From contig OZ244842.1 in assembly GCA_965220835.1 (NCBI GenBank), forward strand, positions 2,852,001-2,916,000: a DNA stretch of 64,000 nt, written 5' to 3'. Both the position numbers and the translations under genes were made by a program. The notes below the pieces were generated by a model. It was not told where the DNA came from. It made no database searches and saw nothing but the letters and a program-made list of their open reading frames with translations. This document shows positions 1-8,335 of the stretch, piece after piece (the stretch's first letter is position 1; each line of letters starts with the position of its first letter). The DNA is from Azophilus sp965220835 (GTDB lineage: Bacteria; Pseudomonadota; Gammaproteobacteria; Pseudomonadales; Azotimanducaceae).

Positions 1-18
1 AGCGAGCCCCGATTCCAT

Positions 19-744
19 TCAGCCTACCTCCACCAAGCGTCGCTCATGAAGCGCATACGATTTCCCCGACACCTTCTTGAGAAATCCAATGATACGATAA
101 GGGCTTCTGGAAATGTGCCAGCAATTTTGTAGTTGATCGTTCCTGTTGTATCCGCCCACAAGTCTACGCTCTTGCTGCTCAGAAAGGTGAGTGACAAAAC
201 TATTCATTCGTTCGAAACGATACTCAGCGTCACTCCACGACGGAGCGGCAACGAAGGCCTCCAACAACCCCTCTGTAACTTTATCGCGCTGACCAACGGC
301 GTCGACCACTAGATTGAACACTTTCGCAGCATATGAAGCGGTTTCGCTTATGTCGCCTCCAAGCGCCTGTAGATTTGAGATGAACCCCGGCGGGTCCGCC
401 CCTTCCAACTTGATTGACACAACTGGGATTCCCCTACCCAAGGCAAAGCCAACTTCCTGATCGCAGAAGACGCTGCCCGCGAAATCGTCGGTGATGAAGG
501 CCAGCATTACATCCATGGTCTTCAAACCGAGCATGATCTCGTTCTGCCATTGCTTCCCCGCTTCAATCGATTCGTGCGCAACAAACGACGAGATGCCGTA
601 TCCCTCTAGTTCATCAGCAAGTTCGCGGGCTTCGCGCTTGTAATTGTCTCGATGGCTGATGAACAGCCGAATCATACCCTCCGGCCAAATGTGCGACACA
701 TCTTCTGAAGGCCCGGACTGTCCCCCTCTCTGAGCCACCCTCAA
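19..744 (-). CDS. TIR-domain protein, putative NADase or signalling effector
   Basis: The TIR fold begins at the internal Met (start at 675) with the sequence MIRLFISHR, continues through an alternating alpha/beta region, and carries a DQEVGFAL segment. The Glu there sits where bacterial TIR NADases have their catalytic Glu. The last ~110 residues match no domain I know. The longer start is a TTG overlapping the stop of the upstream remnant (TTGA); the ATG at 675 has GGAGG only 2 nt upstream, so the true start is undecided. Bacterial TIR proteins act in anti-phage systems such as Thoeris and CBASS, or as virulence factors. No partner gene (ThsA, cyclase, Argonaute) is visible here, although the neighbourhood is defence and toxin debris. 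The TIR call is firm; the role is inference. Confidence 0.8.
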   Translation of the reverse strand: MRVAQRGGQSGPSEDVSHIWPEGMIRLFISHRDNYKREARELADELEGYGISSFVAHESIEAGKQWQNEIMLGLKTMDVMLAFITDDFAGSVFCDQEVGFALGRGIPVVSIKLEGADPPGFISNLQALGGDISETASYAAKVFNLVVDAVGQRDKVTEGLLEAFVAAPSWSDAEYRFERMNSFVTHLSEQQERRLVGGYNRNDQLQNCWHISRSPYRIIGFLKKVSGKSYALHERRLVEVG

Positions 745-1346
745 ACCCCAAACACCTTCATCACCTCATCCCCGCGGTGATTGATCACCTTCACAGCTAT
801 CCGCCCGGTTGACGGCTTCGGGAACGCTCGCGACGTGTCGCTATTCAGCGTTGCCCAGGCATCGGGGTCGATTTCGGCTTTCAGGGTTGTCTTGAGGGAT
901 TCGCAGGTGTCGCCAGCGCCGAGGAAGAGGGCTTGACGAACGAAGAAGCTCTCTTCGTTGTAGTCCGTGTCCACGAACCAGCCGGCGATGCCGTAGGCGG
1001 CTTCGCGCACGGCGCTCGCCAAGTCGGCGCGGGAGACGGTGCCGAATTCTGGGCCGATGAAGATGCCTGCCCCGTGCTCTTTGGCAGCTTTGCCACCGGC
1101 GCCTTCTGCGTGTTGGCCTTCCGGGCAGACGAGGGTACCCGGCCAAGGGCTGAGCGAGGTGAGTTTAATGTGGTCCCACTTGTCGGCTTGTTGGGCGCTG
1201 GCAGTGCGTGAGTTCTCGAGCACCATGTTTCGCCTCCCGTCGTCAACGTTGCCTGTCGGCCGCCGCGCCTCGTCCAGCACCCAATGCCGGGCGGGAACCT
1301 CGCATGACGAGTTAAGGATGGGGGATCGGTGGAAAGCGTCGGTCAT
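741..1346 (-). pseudogene. Scrambled remnant of a type III-like restriction-modification locus
   Basis: This 201-aa frame looks like a collage. Residues 1-40 (PILNSSCEVPARHWVLDE) resemble the N-terminus of large helicase-type Res proteins. A middle piece (GIFIGPEFGTVSRADLASA) resembles the C-terminal part of the partner DNA methylase. The last ~60 residues (LKAEIDPDAW to IAVKVINHRGDEVMKVF) resemble the C-terminus of Res proteins. No helicase motifs and no methylase catalytic motif remain. Intact proteins of these families are several times longer. I infer internal deletions that joined pieces of two genes in frame. The family assignments come from memory of these sequences, not a search. Its stop overlaps the TIR start by 4 nt. 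Confidence 0.55.
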
Positions 1347-1588
1347 GGACGCATTTTAGCGGAAGGCCCGTAACCACGCTGCTGGCCAGCGCTGATCATC
1401 AAGGTCGGCAATGCCGGGGTACGGTATTCATTTGGGTTATGTGCGTGGCTCCCTTCCTGGAACGACTAGGCAGCCTTCGTGAACAGGCACCCATTCGCAA
1501 GCGTGCGCAAGTTGACCATTCAGACCTAATATGGTCTGATTGACCAACCACCTCGGCAGGATGTGAAAGCGCCAAGGCAGGCCAAACC

Positions 1589-1834
1589 ATGATAGTCAAC
1601 GTCTCTGAAGCGAAAGCGCAACTTTCCAATCTGATCGATCGCGTTTACCACGGGGAGAAGGTGACCATCGCCAAAAACAACCTCCCCATTGCGGACTTGG
1701 TGCCGCATCGGCCCGGTGGCAAGCGCAAACTGGGGTTTCTCAAAGGTCAGCTTGATGTGCCCGACCAAGCGTTGTTTGAGGTGGATGAAGAGATCGAGAG
1801 CCTGTTTTACGGAGATGATGATTGCGAGTCCTAG
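1589..1834 (+). CDS. Phd/YefM-type antitoxin
   Basis: An 81-residue protein starting MIVNVSEAKAQLSNLIDRV, the typical start of prevent-host-death antitoxins, in which the N-terminal half dimerises and binds operator DNA. The acidic C-terminus (VDEEIESLFYGDDD) fits the disordered tail that blocks the toxin. The stop lies 13 nt inside the downstream PIN-domain gene, so the pair is translationally coupled. Autorepression of the operon by the antitoxin-toxin complex is usual for this family. The pair looks intact, unlike its neighbours. Confidence 0.9.
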   Translation: MIVNVSEAKAQLSNLIDRVYHGEKVTIAKNNLPIADLVPHRPGGKRKLGFLKGQLDVPDQALFEVDEEIESLFYGDDDCES

Positions 1835-2193
1835 TCGATACCCATGTCTTCATCTGGGCGCTCAGCGCGCCTGAACGGCTGTCCTCGGTACAGAAAGCGG
1901 CGCTCGAAAGCCGCGCGAACACCATCTACCTCAGCTCAATCTCTGTAGCAGAGATCATGATCAAGGCTTCCCTCAACAAGTTGCGTTTTGATCACGACCC
2001 AATTGCCTGCGCTGAACAATTGAGCTTTGACCTTTTGGAGTTCTCGGCGACGGATGCGGTCCTCCTGAAGGACCTCCCTTTTCACCACCGCGACCCCTTC
2101 GACCGGATGCTTATCGCCCAAAGCATGGCGCAGAACACCAAACTGATGAGTGAGGACCAGCGCTTCCGCCACTACGACTGCGACCTGCTCTAG
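1822..2193 (+). CDS. PIN-domain ribonuclease toxin (VapC-like)
   Basis: A 123-residue PIN-domain protein. It has the first acidic residue in RVLVDTHVFIWAL, a conserved Glu in SVAEIMIKA, and the third acidic cluster in HHRDPFDRMLIAQ, followed by a final Asp near LMSEDQRF. These form the Mg-binding site of PIN RNases such as VapC, which cleave tRNA or rRNA. The start is a TTG at 1822, in the only frame that includes the first catalytic Asp. The gene overlaps the Phd-type antitoxin by 13 nt and the two form a two-gene operon. Confidence 0.9.
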   Translation: MRVLVDTHVFIWALSAPERLSSVQKAALESRANTIYLSSISVAEIMIKASLNKLRFDHDPIACAEQLSFDLLEFSATDAVLLKDLPFHHRDPFDRMLIAQSMAQNTKLMSEDQRFRHYDCDLL

Positions 2194-2953
2194 CTGGCGG
2201 CGGGCACGGGCGCAGCCAGCGATCAACTATCTGGGCCAACGAACCCCACCTTACTCCCTATGTCGCCCGCCACCGGATGCCCTTGGGCGCGCGGACTGAT
2301 CTTCAACTGAGTTTTTGGACTTCGCCGCCGGGTCCCGTCTTGGAAAAAAGACTCGACTCACTCGTGCTTCGAACGAGTGGGTTCCTTCGCCAATGTGCCC
2401 CCTTAACAGGTCGGATTCACAAATGCCAGCCAGCTTCATCAAACGGCTCCGAAGCCCGCGCTTAAGGGCCTTATCCGCCCTCTTCCGCTTCGTGAACTAC
2501 GACCTTGATTTTCATTGGCGCGTCCTCGTGAAACCGTCGCCCAAATGGTAACGGAACTTCGTGGTTGGTCACTCGAGCACATCAGCCGTCGGCACCCGGC
2601 GTTCCGGAAATTCCGGCGCAGCGCCTATCCTTGAGTGGACGCCTCAACTTTCTTGACCACTCTGCGCTTCCGGCAACGCTCGCCGCTGGATCATTTCATG
2701 GCGGGGTCTTTCGATGAGCGCAGTGCATTGCTACAGCCGTCCGTAGCCTCAAGCGCTTTGCCATTGGCGTCAAGGGCAAGCTAGAGCCGATTGCCACCTG
2801 TCCTCTGCGCTTTGGGAGCAAGTGCAAAAAAGCTTATGTTGGCCAACTAAGCAGCCTGCTGATCGTTCCACGCTACCTGTCCGCATCAGCGGCAGGCATA
2901 CTGCCCACTTGCAAACACCGTCCGCTGGACGTCCATTGAGGAGACCCGAGGCC
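2194..2953. other. 760-bp gene-poor stretch with toxin-antitoxin debris
   Basis: No reading frame here looks like a full protein. The minus strand holds a truncated hicB start (2471-2515). A hairpin CACTCGT/ACGAGTG occurs near 2369-2389. The rest is unexplained and fits decayed accessory DNA next to the Phd/VapC pair. Confidence 0.5.
2471..2515 (-). pseudogene. hicB antitoxin stub (15 codons)
   Basis: On the minus strand an ATG with GAGGA 8 nt upstream opens a frame reading MKIKVVVHEAEEGG and then a TAA stop. This matches the very conserved start of HicB antitoxins, which usually continue with an aromatic residue and the PALPGC motif. I see neither HicA upstream nor the rest of HicB downstream. 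I read it as the truncated relic of a HicAB module. The match is short, so confidence is moderate. Confidence 0.5.
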
Positions 2954-3946
2954 GTGGCGATCAAGCTTGCCGTTCTGGACCTAGCGCCCATCATCGAAGG
3001 CGGGGATGCGGGCCAAGCATTGGCCAACTCCCTGGACCTTGCACGGCATGCCGAAGGCTGGGGCTACGGGCGCTATTGGGTGGCGGAGCACCACAACATG
3101 CGTGGCATCGCCAGCGCTGCCACTGCAGTGGTCATCGGCCACATCGCGGGGGGCACCTCAACCATCCGCGTGGGGGCCGGTGGCGTGATGCTGCCCAACC
3201 ATGCGCCGCTGGTCATCGCCGAGCAGTTTGGCACCTTGGAGTCCTTGCACCTTGGGCGAATCGACCTGGGCATCGGCCGGGCGCCGGGCACCGATCAGGT
3301 CACCGCCCACGCGCTGCGGCGGACCTTGAACGGGGACATCAACGATTTTCCGCGGGACGTGATGGAACTGCGGGACTACTTCGCCGAGGCCGGTTCGAAG
3401 CGGCAGGTGCACGCGGTGCCCGGCGAGGGGCTGCGCGTGCCGCTGTGGATTCTGGGGTCCAGCCTCTACGGCGCCCAGTTGGCGGCCCTGCTGGGGCTGC
3501 CGTACGCGTTCGCTTCGCACTTTGCGCCAGCCGCGCTGGACGAGGCGCTGGCCACCTACCGGGAGCACTTCGTGGCCTCCCCGCAACTGGACGCACCCTA
3601 CGTCATGGCTGCATTCAACATGTTTGCGGCAGACACCGAGGACGAAGCCCGCCTGCTGCGCACCTCCTCGCAACAGTCGTTCCTGAAACTGCGCACCGGC
3701 ACCCCCGGCCCGCTGCCGCCGCCCAAGGCGGATTTCGAGGCGACGCTGGGCACCGCCGAACGCCACCTGCTCGGGCAGATCACCGCCTGCTCCGCAGTTG
3801 GCAACCCGGACCAAGTGCGCGAGCAGCTCAACGCGTTCTTGCAACGCACCGATGCGGACGAAGTGATCCTCTCCGCCCACATCTACGACCACGCCGCCCG
3901 CCTGCGCTCCTACGAGATCGCGGCGGAGATTGGTGCGGACATCTGA
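2954..3946 (+). CDS. MsnO8/YhbW-type luciferase-like flavin oxidoreductase
   Basis: About 330 residues of a bacterial-luciferase-like TIM barrel that uses reduced FMN. Diagnostic blocks are the start (KLAVLDLAPI), the WVAEHHN motif, the RVGAGGVMLPNH strand, the FGTLESLHLGRIDLGIGRAPG segment and the C-terminal GNPDQVREQL, all typical of the MsnO8/SCO3931 group. The open frame begins further upstream but its first ~40 residues are not domain-like. GTG at 2954, 10 nt after a GAGGAGA Shine-Dalgarno, places the start at the conserved N-terminus (TTG at 2936 is an alternative). The substrate cannot be told from sequence. The gene stands alone, ahead of the amidase. Confidence 0.85.
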   Translation: MAIKLAVLDLAPIIEGGDAGQALANSLDLARHAEGWGYGRYWVAEHHNMRGIASAATAVVIGHIAGGTSTIRVGAGGVMLPNHAPLVIAEQFGTLESLHLGRIDLGIGRAPGTDQVTAHALRRTLNGDINDFPRDVMELRDYFAEAGSKRQVHAVPGEGLRVPLWILGSSLYGAQLAALLGLPYAFASHFAPAALDEALATYREHFVASPQLDAPYVMAAFNMFAADTEDEARLLRTSSQQSFLKLRTGTPGPLPPPKADFEATLGTAERHLLGQITACSAVGNPDQVREQLNAFLQRTDADEVILSAHIYDHAARLRSYEIAAEIGADI

Positions 3947-4155
3947 ACGGCGCCCCCGACCGCCCAGCCCCGTCCGGCTCCCACAACGAGCAGACCCGCC
4001 CGATGCGGAGCGCTCGCTCGGCGCCGCGTTTCGCGCCAACGAAACTCCCAGCACACCAAGCCAGCAGGCGCGCCCAGCTGCGAATCAACCCGCAAACCCA
4101 CGCAACCCGCACGCCGAGCCGCCAGGCAACCCGCACACCCGCGCAATAGCCACGC

Positions 4156-4174
4156 CGAGTTGCGCAGCAACTCG
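4156..4174 (+). terminator. Hairpin after the oxidoreductase, possible terminator
   Basis: CGAGTTGC and GCAACTCG form a perfect 8-bp stem with a GCA loop in the 326-bp spacer between the oxidoreductase and the amidase. There is no U-tract behind it, so it could be Rho-dependent or only a palindrome. The rest of the spacer (3947-4272) is C-rich low-complexity sequence with no gene. Confidence 0.3.
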
Positions 4175-4272
4175 CACGTGAACCTGTTCGCGCGTACGCT
4201 AAAGGCGCACGCCTTGCCCAACTATCCAAGACTCCGTATGTTGGCGCACAGCACCGCCACTGGAGCCCCAGC

Positions 4273-5718
4273 ATGATCAGCCCATTCGCCACAGCCACGG
4301 AAATTGCTGCCGCCATTCGCAACAAGGAGGCGAGTTCCCTGGAACTCACCGACATGTACATCGAGCGCATTGAACGCTACGACAGCCAAACCAACGCCGT
4401 GGTGGTGCACGACTTCGAGCGCGGCCGGGAGGCGGCCAAGGCCGCTGACGCGGCCCTGGCCCGGGGGCAGGCGTCCGGGCCGCTGCACGGGGTGCCGATG
4501 ACGGTCAAGGAGGCCTTCAACGTTCAAGGGCTGCCCACCACCTGGGGCATACCGGAAATGCGCGACAACATCGCCGCGGAGGATGCGGCGTACGTCCGCC
4601 GCCTGAAGGGCGCGGGCGCCGTGATCTTCGGCAAGACCAATGTGCCGCTCAATCTCGGCGACTTCCAGAGCTTCAACGACATTTACGGCACCACCAACAA
4701 CCCTTGGGATTTGACGCGCACGCCCGGTGGTTCGTCGGGCGGCTCCTCGGCGGCATTGGCGGCCGGGCTGACCGCGTTGGAGGCCGGCTCCGACATTGGC
4801 GGCTCCATTCGCAATCCGGCCCACTACTGCGGCATCTATGGCCACAAGCCCACTTGGGGGGTGGTCTCCGACGAAGGCCACGCCCTGCCCGAACAGCTGG
4901 CGCCGGCGGACATCGCCGTGGTCGGCCCCATGGCGCGCAGCGCGGAGGACTTGGCGCTGTCCATGGACATTGTGGCAGGCGCGGGCCGCACGGACCGGGC
5001 CGGTTGGCAACTCAACCTGCCGCGCCCCGCCAAGAGCGCCTTAAGCGACTTCAAGGTGGCCATTCTGCCCAACCACGACCGCGCTCCCGTGGCGGCGGAG
5101 ATGGCCGACCGGGTGCAGGCGGTGGGCGACCGCTTGGCAAAGCTTGGCGCCACGGTGTCAGACAGCGCCTTCCCAAACATCGATGTCAACGCCGCATTTG
5201 AAGCCTACTTGAGCCTGCTCTGGGGCGTGATGGCGGCGGGCCTTTCCGAGGAGGAGAAAACGGAGCTCAGGCAGGCCCGGGCGGCGGAAGCGCACGGCGA
5301 GGAAGTGCCCGCCTCATTGGCCCGCTTCGGCGTTCAGGAGCACGGCGAGTGGCTTAAGTTCGACAACGCCCGCTTCGGCCTGCGCAAGGCTTGGCAGGCG
5401 TTCTTTCAGGACTGGGACATCCTCATCTGCCCCCAAGTGGCGACCACCGCCTTCCCCCACGACCACGGCGACTACCTGGAGCGGAGGATCATGGTGGACA
5501 ACCAATCCCAGAACTACTTTCAGCAGGTGTTTTGGGCGGGCATGATCACCGTCGCCCACCTGCCGAGCACGGTGTTCCCCACCGGCCCGTCGAAGGGCGG
5601 CCTGCCCATGGGCTTGCAGGCGGTAAGCGCGGAATTCAACGACTACACAACCATCGAGTTCGCCCGCCTCATGGCGCCGGAGCTGGGCGGCTTCGCCGCG
5701 CCCCCCGCGTTTTCCTAG
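4273..5718 (+). CDS. Amidase signature family hydrolase
   Basis: A 481-residue amidase-signature enzyme. The Ser-cisSer-Lys triad is visible: Lys79 in MTVKEAF, the cis-Ser in the Gly/Ser loop PGGSSGGSSAA (around 154-155) and the nucleophile Ser178 in DIGGSIRNPA. The length is normal for the family, which hydrolyses linear amides, aryl amides or carbamoyl groups. No GatB or GatC is adjacent and it lacks the GatA context, so it is a catabolic amidase rather than an aminoacyl-tRNA amidotransferase. ATG at 4273 begins right at the domain. Downstream lie a GC-rich inverted repeat and a pyrimidine tract. Confidence 0.9.
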   Translation: MISPFATATEIAAAIRNKEASSLELTDMYIERIERYDSQTNAVVVHDFERGREAAKAADAALARGQASGPLHGVPMTVKEAFNVQGLPTTWGIPEMRDNIAAEDAAYVRRLKGAGAVIFGKTNVPLNLGDFQSFNDIYGTTNNPWDLTRTPGGSSGGSSAALAAGLTALEAGSDIGGSIRNPAHYCGIYGHKPTWGVVSDEGHALPEQLAPADIAVVGPMARSAEDLALSMDIVAGAGRTDRAGWQLNLPRPAKSALSDFKVAILPNHDRAPVAAEMADRVQAVGDRLAKLGATVSDSAFPNIDVNAAFEAYLSLLWGVMAAGLSEEEKTELRQARAAEAHGEEVPASLARFGVQEHGEWLKFDNARFGLRKAWQAFFQDWDILICPQVATTAFPHDHGDYLERRIMVDNQSQNYFQQVFWAGMITVAHLPSTVFPTGPSKGGLPMGLQAVSAEFNDYTTIEFARLMAPELGGFAAPPAFS

Positions 5719-5731
5719 GGCGTGCGCCTGC

Positions 5732-5764
5732 TTGGCGCTGGCGCGTTCAAAACGCCGGCGCCAA
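5732..5764 (+). terminator. Candidate terminator after the amidase
   Basis: TTGGCGCTGGCG (5732-5743) pairs with CGCCGGCGCCAA (5753-5764), a 12-bp stem with one G-U pair, 14 nt after the amidase stop. It is followed by a pyrimidine run of TCTTCCC repeats rather than a pure T-tract. Confidence 0.4.
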
Positions 5765-5929
5765 CGCTCTCTTCCCTCTTCCCTCTTCCCTCCAAGCGCT
5801 TCTGCCGGGAGGTCGCTTCCAGTGCGGAGGTTGTCGCATTCCGCACTAGCCACGAGTTCTTCAAGGCCCATTCGGGTGGGATAATCCGCTTGCGGAGTCC
5901 GGTGCTGTGGGAGCCCTCAGCCGGGGAGC

Positions 5930-5949
5930 GCGAGGGGCTTGCCCCTCGC
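5930..5949 (+). promoter_or_regulatory. Perfect 8-bp hairpin in the methyltransferase leader
   Basis: GCGAGGGG and CCCCTCGC form a perfect stem with a CTTG loop, 38 nt upstream of the MttB-family start. No T-tract follows. It could be a leader element or another of the palindromic repeats scattered in this genome. I looked for a cobalamin-riboswitch core in 5719-5987 and did not see one. Confidence 0.3.
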
Positions 5950-5987
5950 ATGAAAAAGCCCACAAAGCGCATTGACGGGAGCTTGAC

Positions 5988-7532
5988 ATGGCTCGACGCC
6001 CAGGAGGCAGACAAGCGCGCAAGGCGCAGCGCAGCGCACCCCTAGCGGACGCCGTCAAGCCCGTCCATCCCGGCGAGTCTGGCGGGCAGTTCAAGCCGTT
6101 GTCGGAAACCGACGTGGCCGCCGTCACCGAGAACGTCTTCCGCATCCTGGAGGAAGTCGGCTTTGCCGACGCCACGCCCCACTGCATCGAGACCTGCACC
6201 GCCGCCGGCGCCGTGCTGGGCGATGATGGCCGCCTGCGCATGCCCCGCAGCTTGGTCGAGCAGGCCATGGGCCAAGCGCCCCACAACCTCGTGCTGCATG
6301 GGCAGGACCCGCGCCACGACCTGCACATCGGCGGCAGCAAAGTGCACTTCTCCACCGCTGGCGCTGCGGTGATGATCGCCGAACCCGAAGGCAACTGCTA
6401 TCGCGACTCAACTGCCCAGGATCTCTACGACATGGCGCGCATTGTCGATACCTGCGAGCACATCCACCTGTTCCAGCGCACCTGCGTGCTGCGCGACATC
6501 GAAGACAACTACGCCATGGACTTGAACACCGCCTATTGCGCCGTGCAGGGCACGTCCAAGCATGTGGGTTCCAGCTGGGTGCATGCCAGCCACGTGGAGC
6601 GGACCCTGCAGATGCTGCACCTGTTCGCCGGCGGCGAGGCCGATTGGCGGGCGCGGCCGTTCGTCAGCCAGTCCAACTGCTTCGTGGTGCCGCCGATGAA
6701 ATTCGCGCAGGACGCGCTGGAATGCCTGCGGGTGGCGGTGGAGGGCGGCATGCCGGTGTTGCTGCTCTCCGCTGGGCAGGCCGGGGCCACTACGCCGGCT
6801 TGCTTGGCGGGCGCCGTCTCCCAAGCGTGGGCGGAGTGCCTCGGCGGCTTGGTGTACGTCAACGCAATCCAGCCCGGCGCCCCGGCGATTCTCGGCGCTT
6901 GGCCCTTCGTCTCGGACCTGCGCACCGGCGCCATGAGCGGCGGCTCCCCGGAGCAGGGCCTGCTGTCGGCGGCCTGCGCGCAACTGGGTGTGGCCTTCGA
7001 CCTGCCGTTCGGCACCGCCTGCGGCATGACGGACTCGAAAATGCCGGATTTCCAAGCCGGGGCCGAGCGAGCCTCCACGTTGCTGGCGGCGGCCCTGTCC
7101 GGCGCCAACATCATCTACGAAGCCGCGGGCATGTACGCCAGCCTGCTCGGCACCTGCCCCGAGAGCCTGCTGCTCGACAACGACGTGCTTGGTTCGGCCA
7201 TGCGCGTCACCCGGGGCATTGAAGTGACCCCGGAGACCTTGAGCTTCGATGAAATCAAACGGGTGTGCACCGGCGGCGAGGGTCACTATCTCAGTTCCAA
7301 CCAGACCTTGAAGGTCATGCAGAGCGAGTACATCTACCCGGAGTTCAGCGACCGTGCCAGCCCCACAGTGTGGGAGGAGAACGGCAAGCCGGAGCTGGTG
7401 CGGGAGGCCGCCGAGAAAAAGCGGGCGATTCTCGCCAGCCATTACCCAAAACACATCGCCGACGCAGCCGACGAGCGCGTGCGGTCTGAATTCCCCATCT
7501 TTCTTTCCCGCGAGTCCGTGGGCCGAGGATGA
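5988..7532 (+). CDS. MttB-family corrinoid-dependent methyltransferase (non-pyrrolysine)
   Basis: A 514-residue member of the trimethylamine methyltransferase (MttB) superfamily. These enzymes move a methyl group from a quaternary or tertiary amine to the cobalt of a partner corrinoid protein. The frame has no internal amber codon, so it is the pyrrolysine-free type, like glycine betaine methyltransferase MtgB; betaine is therefore a reasonable but unproven substrate. The first ~35 residues are basic and not part of the fold. It overlaps the downstream corrinoid-protein gene by 4 nt (ATGA), which argues for coupled translation and a direct partnership. The nearby dimethylglycine-dehydrogenase-type genes agree with methylated-glycine catabolism. 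Confidence 0.85.
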   Translation: MARRPGGRQARKAQRSAPLADAVKPVHPGESGGQFKPLSETDVAAVTENVFRILEEVGFADATPHCIETCTAAGAVLGDDGRLRMPRSLVEQAMGQAPHNLVLHGQDPRHDLHIGGSKVHFSTAGAAVMIAEPEGNCYRDSTAQDLYDMARIVDTCEHIHLFQRTCVLRDIEDNYAMDLNTAYCAVQGTSKHVGSSWVHASHVERTLQMLHLFAGGEADWRARPFVSQSNCFVVPPMKFAQDALECLRVAVEGGMPVLLLSAGQAGATTPACLAGAVSQAWAECLGGLVYVNAIQPGAPAILGAWPFVSDLRTGAMSGGSPEQGLLSAACAQLGVAFDLPFGTACGMTDSKMPDFQAGAERASTLLAAALSGANIIYEAAGMYASLLGTCPESLLLDNDVLGSAMRVTRGIEVTPETLSFDEIKRVCTGGEGHYLSSNQTLKVMQSEYIYPEFSDRASPTVWEENGKPELVREAAEKKRAILASHYPKHIADAADERVRSEFPIFLSRESVGRG

Positions 7533-8266
7533 CAAACATGAGTGACGCCATCTCTAACGAAGCCAACGATCAGGAAGACATCGACCTAGCCGCCCTGCCG
7601 GACGCGGAGCTGGTTGAGCAGATGCACGATGACCTGTACGACGGGCTGCTCGATGAGATCGTCGAGGGCACCGAAATCCTGCTGCAGCGCGGCTGGCCGG
7701 CGGACAAGGTGCTGCAGGAAGCGTTGGTTGACGGCATGACCATCGTCGGCATCGACTTCCGCGATGGCATCCTGTTCGTGCCCGAGGTGCTGCTGGCCGC
7801 CAACGCCATGAAGGCCGGCATGGCGATCCTGCGCCCGTTGCTAGCCGAAACTGGCGCCAAGCCGATCGGCAAGATGGTGATCGGCACCGTCAAGGGCGAC
7901 ATTCACGACATCGGCAAGAACCTGGTCAGCATGATGATGGAGGGCGCCGGGTTCGAGGTGATCAACATCGGCATCAACAACCCCGTGGAGAACTACCTTG
8001 AAGCCATTGAGGAGCACCAGCCGGACATCCTCGGCATGTCCGCGCTGCTGACCACCACCATGCCCTACATGAAGGTGGTCATCGACACGCTGGTGGAGAA
8101 GGGCATTCGTGACGACCTGATCGTGCTGGTGGGGGGCGCCCCGCTCAACGAGGAGTTCGGTCAAGCAATCGGCGCGGATGCCTACTGCAGGGACGCGGCG
8201 GTTGCAGTGGCCACCGCCACGGCATTGATCTCCGAAAGGCGACTGCGGACCAGCAACGAACCTTAG
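7529..8266 (+). CDS. Corrinoid (B12-binding) methyl-carrier protein
   Basis: A 245-residue MttC/MtgC-like protein. The N-terminal helical cap (about 20-115) is followed by a Rossmann-like B12 domain with the DxHxxG motif in KGDIHDIGKNL, whose His is the lower cobalt ligand, and the later GGAPLNEEF segment of the cofactor pocket. It accepts a methyl group from the overlapping MttB-family enzyme and passes it to a tetrahydrofolate methyltransferase. Neither that methyltransferase nor a reductive activator is in the window. A shorter start (MSDAISNE, 7538) is possible. The gene ends 69 nt from the converging dehydrogenase gene. Confidence 0.9.
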   Translation: MTNMSDAISNEANDQEDIDLAALPDAELVEQMHDDLYDGLLDEIVEGTEILLQRGWPADKVLQEALVDGMTIVGIDFRDGILFVPEVLLAANAMKAGMAILRPLLAETGAKPIGKMVIGTVKGDIHDIGKNLVSMMMEGAGFEVINIGINNPVENYLEAIEEHQPDILGMSALLTTTMPYMKVVIDTLVEKGIRDDLIVLVGGAPLNEEFGQAIGADAYCRDAAVAVATATALISERRLRTSNEP

Positions 8267-8335
8267 TTTGAATCTTGGTTTTCGCTGTTCGAGACCACAG
8301 CAAGCTAGAGTTCGTGGGTCTGAGGCATCGCTTCG

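Noticed and set aside
3076..4149. Overlapping plus-strand frame inside the luciferase-like gene
   Set aside because: Arg/His/Ala-rich frame shift shadow; the other frame contains all conserved motifs.
5719..5987. Cobalamin or other riboswitch before the corrinoid methyltransferase genes
   Set aside because: Only a simple 8-bp hairpin is seen; no conserved B12-box core could be identified.
5988..7532. Pyrrolysine-containing trimethylamine methyltransferase
   Set aside because: There is no in-frame TAG within the gene, so it belongs to the pyrrolysine-free branch.
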